Part shown: piece by piece, positions 53,905 to 60,537 of the stretch
Numbering within the stretch: the stretch's first letter is position 1
Layout: every line of letters starts with the position of its first letter
Assembly (NCBI GenBank): GCA_028288725.1
Contig: JAQGIC010000095.1
Coordinates: forward strand, 1-60,537
DNA: 60,537 nt
DNA from: Rhodospirillales bacterium
Lineage (GTDB): Bacteria > Pseudomonadota > Alphaproteobacteria > ATCC43930 > CGMCC-115725
Direction: 5' to 3'
Notes under the pieces: model-generated
What the model saw: the letters and a program-made list of their open reading frames with translations, nothing else
Database searches by the model: none
Told to the model about the DNA's origin: nothing
Made by a program: the position numbers and the translations under genes

Positions 53905-53916
53905 CGGCACGGTTGA

Positions 53917-54948
53917 TTAGCGGCGAACTGGCCCAATCCTGGCGATATGGATCAGCAAGTGCCGGCACAGCGTCTCATCCGGATATCCGGTGCGCTTCAG
54001 ATCAAGCTCGGCCTGGGTCAGCCGCTTCAGCAACCGCTCGCAGCGTTCCTCCGGCCATTGCTCGGCCTGGCGGCGGAAGCGATCGGTATATTTGAAGAAA
54101 ATCGGCGGCCGGAGCCCGCGCACCGCCAGATCGAGCGGCTGCCCGCCCGCGACCTGGGCGGCACAGAAATGCAGGCGCTGGACATGGCGCATGACGGCCC
54201 GGACGATGGAGACCGGCGCCTGGCCTTCAAGGAACAGGCGGGAGAGGGCGCTATCGATATTGGCGGTACGACCGTCAAGGGCATCATAAATGACGTCTTC
54301 CAGCTCGAGCGCGCTGGAATCGCCGACCGAGGCGACCGCATCGGCCAACTCGATCCGGCCGCCGGCGCCGGCATAGAGCACGAGCTTTTCGAGTTCCTGG
54401 CGGCTGATGGCGCGATCGCTGCCCAGATTGCCGACCAGATATTCGACCGTATCATCGTCGATCGCAATGCGCTGGGCCTGGAGCGTGTCGCGGATCAGGC
54501 CGGCGACCTCGCGCGGGCCGTCGGCGTAGCACGGGACGGCGACGGCCTTGGCGTCGGCCTCGCACAGCTTGCGCAGCGACGAAGATTTGCCGATGTCGCC
54601 GGCTTCGAGCACCAGCAGCGCATCGCCGCCACGGCCCGTCTCCAGCACGTGTTTCAGGGAGGCGGAGATGCCGTCGGCCGCGTCGCGCACGCGCACGACC
54701 CGACGACCTCCCATCAGGCTCATGGCCGCGGCCTCGTCGGCCAGGCTGGCGGGGTCCTTGCGGATGGTGTCGGCGGTCAGGAGCGCCAGGCGGAACGGAT
54801 CGTCGCCGGCGTCGCCCAGCACGGCCTTGACCAGGGCGTCGGCCCGCTCGCGCACCAGCCCCTCATCGGGGCCGAACACCAGGGCGACGATGACGGCCTC
54901 GTCGGGCCGCTTGAGAAAACTGGCGAGCTGCGCGCCGGTGAATTTCAT
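53917..54948 (-). CDS. holA: DNA polymerase III delta subunit HolA
   Basis: Clamp-loader subunit that opens the beta clamp. 343 residues with MKFTGAQLASFLKRPDEAVI, VALVFGPDEGLVRERADALVKAVLGD, RRVVRVRDAADGISASLKHVLE and GNLGSDRAISRQELEKLVLYAG, and the C-terminal RRQAEQWPEERCERLLKRLTQAELDLKRTGYPDETLCRHLLIHIAR. It lies 17 bp past lptE in the leftward leuS-lptE-holA group. Confidence 0.95.
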   Translation of the reverse strand: MKFTGAQLASFLKRPDEAVIVALVFGPDEGLVRERADALVKAVLGDAGDDPFRLALLTADTIRKDPASLADEAAAMSLMGGRRVVRVRDAADGISASLKHVLETGRGGDALLVLEAGDIGKSSSLRKLCEADAKAVAVPCYADGPREVAGLIRDTLQAQRIAIDDDTVEYLVGNLGSDRAISRQELEKLVLYAGAGGRIELADAVASVGDSSALELEDVIYDALDGRTANIDSALSRLFLEGQAPVSIVRAVMRHVQRLHFCAAQVAGGQPLDLAVRGLRPPIFFKYTDRFRRQAEQWPEERCERLLKRLTQAELDLKRTGYPDETLCRHLLIHIARIGPVRR

Positions 54949-54965
54949 CGGGCTGCCGCCGGGCG

Positions 54966-55473
54966 TTAGGGCTTGGCGGCGGTCTGGCGCAGATAGATCG
55001 CGATCTTCTCGTGGATCTGATCGCCGAGATCCCGCACGGCGCGCAGTTCTTCGGTCTGCACGCCGATCGTGTTGGCATATTGGTTGTCGAGCACGTCCAG
55101 GCCATTGTCGGACCGGAGCTTGCCCGACGTCGCCAGCTTGTTGTCGGCCAGGCTGCGCAGCACGTAATCGGCGGTGACGCGGATCGTGGTATGGCTGGCC
55201 GTGCCGTCGGAGCGCAGCGCCGAATCATAATGCGTGCTGGCCAAGGATACATCGAGCCGATACCGCGCCGGTACGGCGGCCGAGGTCGGATTGAACCCGT
55301 CGCGCAGCTGATTGGTCAGCACCTGGCCCAGCCGGTCGTGGATCTGATCGACCTGAACGGAGGCGAGCGCCGGATCGAGCGCGTCCCGGCCATGGTCCGC
55401 ATAGAGCGGATGAAAGCCGCAGCCCGCCAGGCCAGTGCCCAGCAGGACCGTTCCGAGACTGGCGAGGACGCGG

Positions 55474-55487
<14 letters not shown>
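54966..55487 (-). CDS. lptE: LPS-assembly lipoprotein LptE
   Basis: Plug protein of the LptD/E outer-membrane LPS translocon. 173 residues with signal peptide and lipobox LAGC (Cys23), [18 protein letters not shown], and an alternating strand-rich body ([37 protein letters not shown]). The start overlaps the leuS 3' end by 14 bp, the usual arrangement in alphaproteobacteria. Confidence 0.94.
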
Positions 55488-58017
<2,530 letters not shown>

Positions 58018-58167
58018 CCCCATCCACCTTGATCTGACGACGGTCGGTCCGGACGCCCGTCCCTGCGCGATGACGCGGGGTGAGGCGCTCCGGACCCGAT
58101 TGCCGTCGTTGATCCGATCCGCGCAGGACTGCCGCGCTATATATAAGGCGCTGGCGGCCCGCTCCCG

Positions 58168-58719
58168 TTACGACGACTGCTGCGCCGTATTCACCCGCAA
58201 CTGGCGGGCGCGGGTAAGGATCGCGTTCTCCAGATCCGTCGCGGTCTTCGGATCGACCACCATATCGACCCAGCGGCCATCGGCGGCATGGCTCTGGCGG
58301 AACACGCTCGCCTTGATGCCGTCGGCGCGCAGCTGGCGATCCAGAATGTAGACATTCAGCTTGAAGCGTTCGTTCGGGGTCTCCGGCGGCGTGTACCAGT
58401 CGGTGATGATGACGCCGCCGAACGGGTCGGCCGAGGCGAGCGGCATGAACGATACGGTGTCGAGCGACGCCCGCCATAGATAGGTGTTGACGCCGATCCC
58501 CTGGGTGCCGGGCGCGTCCTTCTTGGATCCGCCGCCGCCGAACAGGCCGGTCAGGCCGCTGGCGCCGAACAGCGAGTTGGAGCTCTCCGCCTCGTCGACG
58601 TCTTTCGGGTCGTTCGCACGATAGGTGCTGTCGGCCGGCGTAACGCTGCCGCAGCCGGCGAGGATCGTGGCTGCAGCAATGCCGAAGGCAAGGGTGGTGG
58701 CACGGAAACGGTTGACCAT
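58168..58719 (-). CDS. DUF3576 family lipoprotein
   Basis: 183-residue predicted lipoprotein (lipobox LAGC, Cys23) with a linker rich in Ser, Gly and Asp (about 25-70), then the DUF3576 domain: GIGVNTYLWRASLDTVSFMPLASADPFGG, IITDWYTPPETPNERFKLNVYIL and VSVFRQ-type strand ASVFRQSHAADGRWVDM. Function is unknown; the family is typical of alphaproteobacteria and usually precedes leuS, as here (145 bp gap). Confidence 0.92.
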   Translation of the reverse strand: MVNRFRATTLAFGIAAATILAGCGSVTPADSTYRANDPKDVDEAESSNSLFGASGLTGLFGGGGSKKDAPGTQGIGVNTYLWRASLDTVSFMPLASADPFGGVIITDWYTPPETPNERFKLNVYILDRQLRADGIKASVFRQSHAADGRWVDMVVDPKTATDLENAILTRARQLRVNTAQQSS

Positions 58720-59088
58720 GGGACTCCTCGAACGCCCCGACCTGTCCGACGGCCCGGTGGCCGAACCAAGGATCGCGGGCGGAGCTTCAGATTCTTTCGC
58801 GCTCGGTTCCTAGCATGTTCCGGCGCGGCTTCAAAGCGGCGCAAGCGTGCCATGACCTGGGTTTCGGGGGTCCGCCCCCTTGGACGCCATTGTGCTGTCT
58901 CGGCAACAGTGTTTGGAAATGCCTGCGACGAATCGTCGTCTTTCTTGACCCGACGATGGCATTCCGTACCTTCCAGCTTGGGATTGCGAAAGAATCGACC
59001 GCGGCTCGCATGGGGACCCGCCGCGGCCATCAGATCGTGCCGAGTGCTGATCTGGTGCGCGATAGTTACGAACTTCTGGAGGGGAATC
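58720..59088. other. Intergenic region between DUF3576 and porin genes
   Basis: 369 bp between divergent genes. It should hold promoters for both. A possible plus-strand promoter is TTGACC (58945-58950), 16 bases, TACCTT (58967-58972), about 117 bp before the porin ATG. A GGAGGGG ribosome-binding site lies at about 59078. No convincing small gene or RNA was seen. Confidence 0.5.
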
Positions 59089-60483
59089 ATGAAGAAGCTA
59101 TTGTTGGGCACTTCCGCGCTTGTCGCGGCCGGCCTGTTCTCTAACGGCGCCCTCGCTCAGACGGCGACGACGGATACGCCGGTTCAGTTCAAGATCGGTG
59201 GCCAGTATTACGCCGGTGCCGGCGCCTTCGTTCAGCAGCAGGACGCTCCGGGCCAGGTGGCCTACAAGCGCGAGCCGGTTTCGTTTCAGGATTACTTCCT
59301 GATCCGCTTCATCGGGTCGACGACCTTCTCGAACGGCATCACCGCCGGTGTGTGGACCCGCCTGAACGCGTTCAGCGCGCCGAACGCGACCGCGAACACG
59401 GTGAGCGGTTTCCAGTCGTCGAACAACACGACGATCAAGGACTCCTACCTCTACCTGAAGAACACCGCCGTCTGGGGTGAATTCCGCCTCGGCGACGACA
59501 GCGACGTGCGCCGCAACGTGGCAACCGGCAACAACGCCGGCGCCGCCAACGGCGACGGCAACCTGGGCGCCAACTCGGGTGCCCTGCAGTGGCTGAACAC
59601 GCCGATCTACAACTTCACGACCATGAACCTCGACGGTCGCGGCACCAAGGCCGTCTACTACAGCCCGACGGTCATGGGCTTCCAGCTCGGCGCCAGCTTC
59701 ACGCCGGACGCCAAGGGTGGTCACACCTACGGCCCGGGCAACGGCGGCGACAACAGCGGCCTGACCGACCGGATCACCAACGGTCTGACGCCCAGCTACC
59801 TGAACAACGAGTCGGCCTATAACTACTGGTCGCTCTCGGGTCAGTGGACCGGCACGTTCGGCCCGACCAAGATCGCCACGACGGTCGGCTACTCGACCGG
59901 CAGCCGCAAGTGCGCGGTGAGCTCGGCGGTTACGGTCCCGCTCGGCCAGAACGCCGGCGCGGCAGCATGCTCGATCCTCGGCTCGGGCGGCACGCAGAAT
60001 GCCGATCCGCAGGTCTATAACGCGGGCATGCAGGTCAATTACGGCCCGTTCGAACTGGGCGTCGACTACGAACAGACGATGGCCATCCCGGGCACCCTCG
60101 CCGGTGGTTTGGGCGCGGGCACGTTCAACGCCGCTGGTCAGGCGACCGGATTCACCGTGAAGTCGAACGAGATGATCAACAAGATCGTCGACTTGAACCT
60201 GTCCTACACGATCGGTGCGATCCGCCTCGGTGCGGAATATTCGCGCGGCGCGTTCGAAGGCATCACCGGCGACGCGAACATCAAGCGCGCCGCGATCCAG
60301 AACGAAATCCAGATCGGCGGCACCTACACCGTCGGACCGGGCGTCGCTCTGGTCGGCATGGTGCAGGAAGCGATCTACGACGCCAACGGCGCCTACGTCC
60401 CGCTTTCGACCGGCGTGCAGAACATCTACGCGAAGAGCACCAACACCACCGCGGTGATCTTCGAGACCTCGATCCGCTTCTAA
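59089..60483 (+). CDS. Porin (Rhodospirillales-type, gram-negative porin family)
   Basis: 464-residue outer-membrane beta-barrel protein. Signal peptide MKKLLLGTSALVAAGLFSNG-ALAQ with likely cleavage after ALA; then alternating strands such as VQFKIGGQYYAGAGAFVQQQ, DSYLYLKNTAVWGEFRLGDDSDVRR (typical porin segment) and a C-terminal strand ending in Phe (VIFETSIRF), the BAM signal. Codon use is biased to C-ending codons, as in a highly expressed gene. GGAGGGG precedes the ATG. Two Cys (KCAVSS, ACSILG) may form a loop disulfide. Confidence 0.95.
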   Translation: MKKLLLGTSALVAAGLFSNGALAQTATTDTPVQFKIGGQYYAGAGAFVQQQDAPGQVAYKREPVSFQDYFLIRFIGSTTFSNGITAGVWTRLNAFSAPNATANTVSGFQSSNNTTIKDSYLYLKNTAVWGEFRLGDDSDVRRNVATGNNAGAANGDGNLGANSGALQWLNTPIYNFTTMNLDGRGTKAVYYSPTVMGFQLGASFTPDAKGGHTYGPGNGGDNSGLTDRITNGLTPSYLNNESAYNYWSLSGQWTGTFGPTKIATTVGYSTGSRKCAVSSAVTVPLGQNAGAAACSILGSGGTQNADPQVYNAGMQVNYGPFELGVDYEQTMAIPGTLAGGLGAGTFNAAGQATGFTVKSNEMINKIVDLNLSYTIGAIRLGAEYSRGAFEGITGDANIKRAAIQNEIQIGGTYTVGPGVALVGMVQEAIYDANGAYVPLSTGVQNIYAKSTNTTAVIFETSIRF

Positions 60484-60508
60484 TCGGACCGAATATCGTC
60501 AAGACTGG

Positions 60509-60537
60509 GGGAGAGCGGGCAACCGCTCTCCCTTTTT
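60509..60537 (+). terminator. Intrinsic terminator of the porin gene
   Basis: GGGAGAGCGG (60509-60518) and CCGCTCTCCC (60523-60532) form a 10-bp stem with a GCAA tetraloop, followed by TTTTT at the window end. Confidence 0.95.

Overview
The window is a G+C-rich alphaproteobacterial chromosome segment and, from gene content and order, most likely Rhodospirillales. The evidence is hemE-hemH-hemJ-rho reading away from a DnaA-box cluster, the opposing run ppsR-maf-aroE-coaE-dnaQ, the cluster mnmE-mnmG-rsmG-parA-parB with perfect parS sites, hisB-hisH-GNAT-hisA-hisF-hisE-HIT beside hslVU, and a porin of the Rhodospirillales type at the right end. Genus cannot be named from this. Nearly all of it is core chromosome around the replication origin. 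No tRNA, rRNA, CRISPR array, prophage or insertion sequence was seen.

Layout. 1-2.6 kb: heat-shock genes dnaK (5' part only), grpE and hrcA, leftward. 2.8-5.4 kb: rph-rdgB-hemW. 5.4-10.8 kb: an LppC-like lipoprotein diverging from rsmI-yraN-BON lipoprotein-SirB1-gshB. 10.8-18.4 kb: a regulator-rich stretch with a TetR/old-yellow-enzyme pair sharing an operator-like palindrome, a CgeB-like glycosyltransferase, LysR, comM, a pseudo-receiver protein and a second TetR. 18.4-19.7 kb: a small A+T-richer cassette of three unrecognised tiny ORFs plus marR, with two identical perfect palindromes. 19.8-24 kb: the leftward histidine operon. 24-26 kb: hslVU. 26-30.7 kb: GNAT, a small ORF, XRE, Smr and the lactate-utilisation genes lutABC. 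30.7-37.4 kb: mltA, a Tim44-like gene, fxsA, secB, then the tightly overlapping ppsR-maf-aroE-coaE-dnaQ run.

37.4-37.9 kb is the likely oriC. To its right are hemE, hemH, hemJ and rho (haem synthesis, then transcription termination, the latter with a possible leader peptide), then a quinone oxidoreductase, a dienelactone hydrolase carrying a parS-like site, a DUF255-type thioredoxin-domain protein, a [2Fe-2S] ferredoxin, mnmE, mnmG, rsmG, parA and parB. After a chemoreceptor gene come holA, lptE, leuS and a DUF3576 lipoprotein (leftward), then the porin.

Themes: origin firing and segregation are encoded together (oriC, parS, ParAB). Palindromic repeats mark five of the seven convergent gene junctions and often supply the stop codons of flanking genes. 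The best candidates for something undescribed are the MarR/tiny-ORF cassette at 19 kb and the TAGAG...CTCTA palindrome family. Other points of interest are the pseudo-receiver, the Fe-S ferrochelatase motif and the rho leader ORF.
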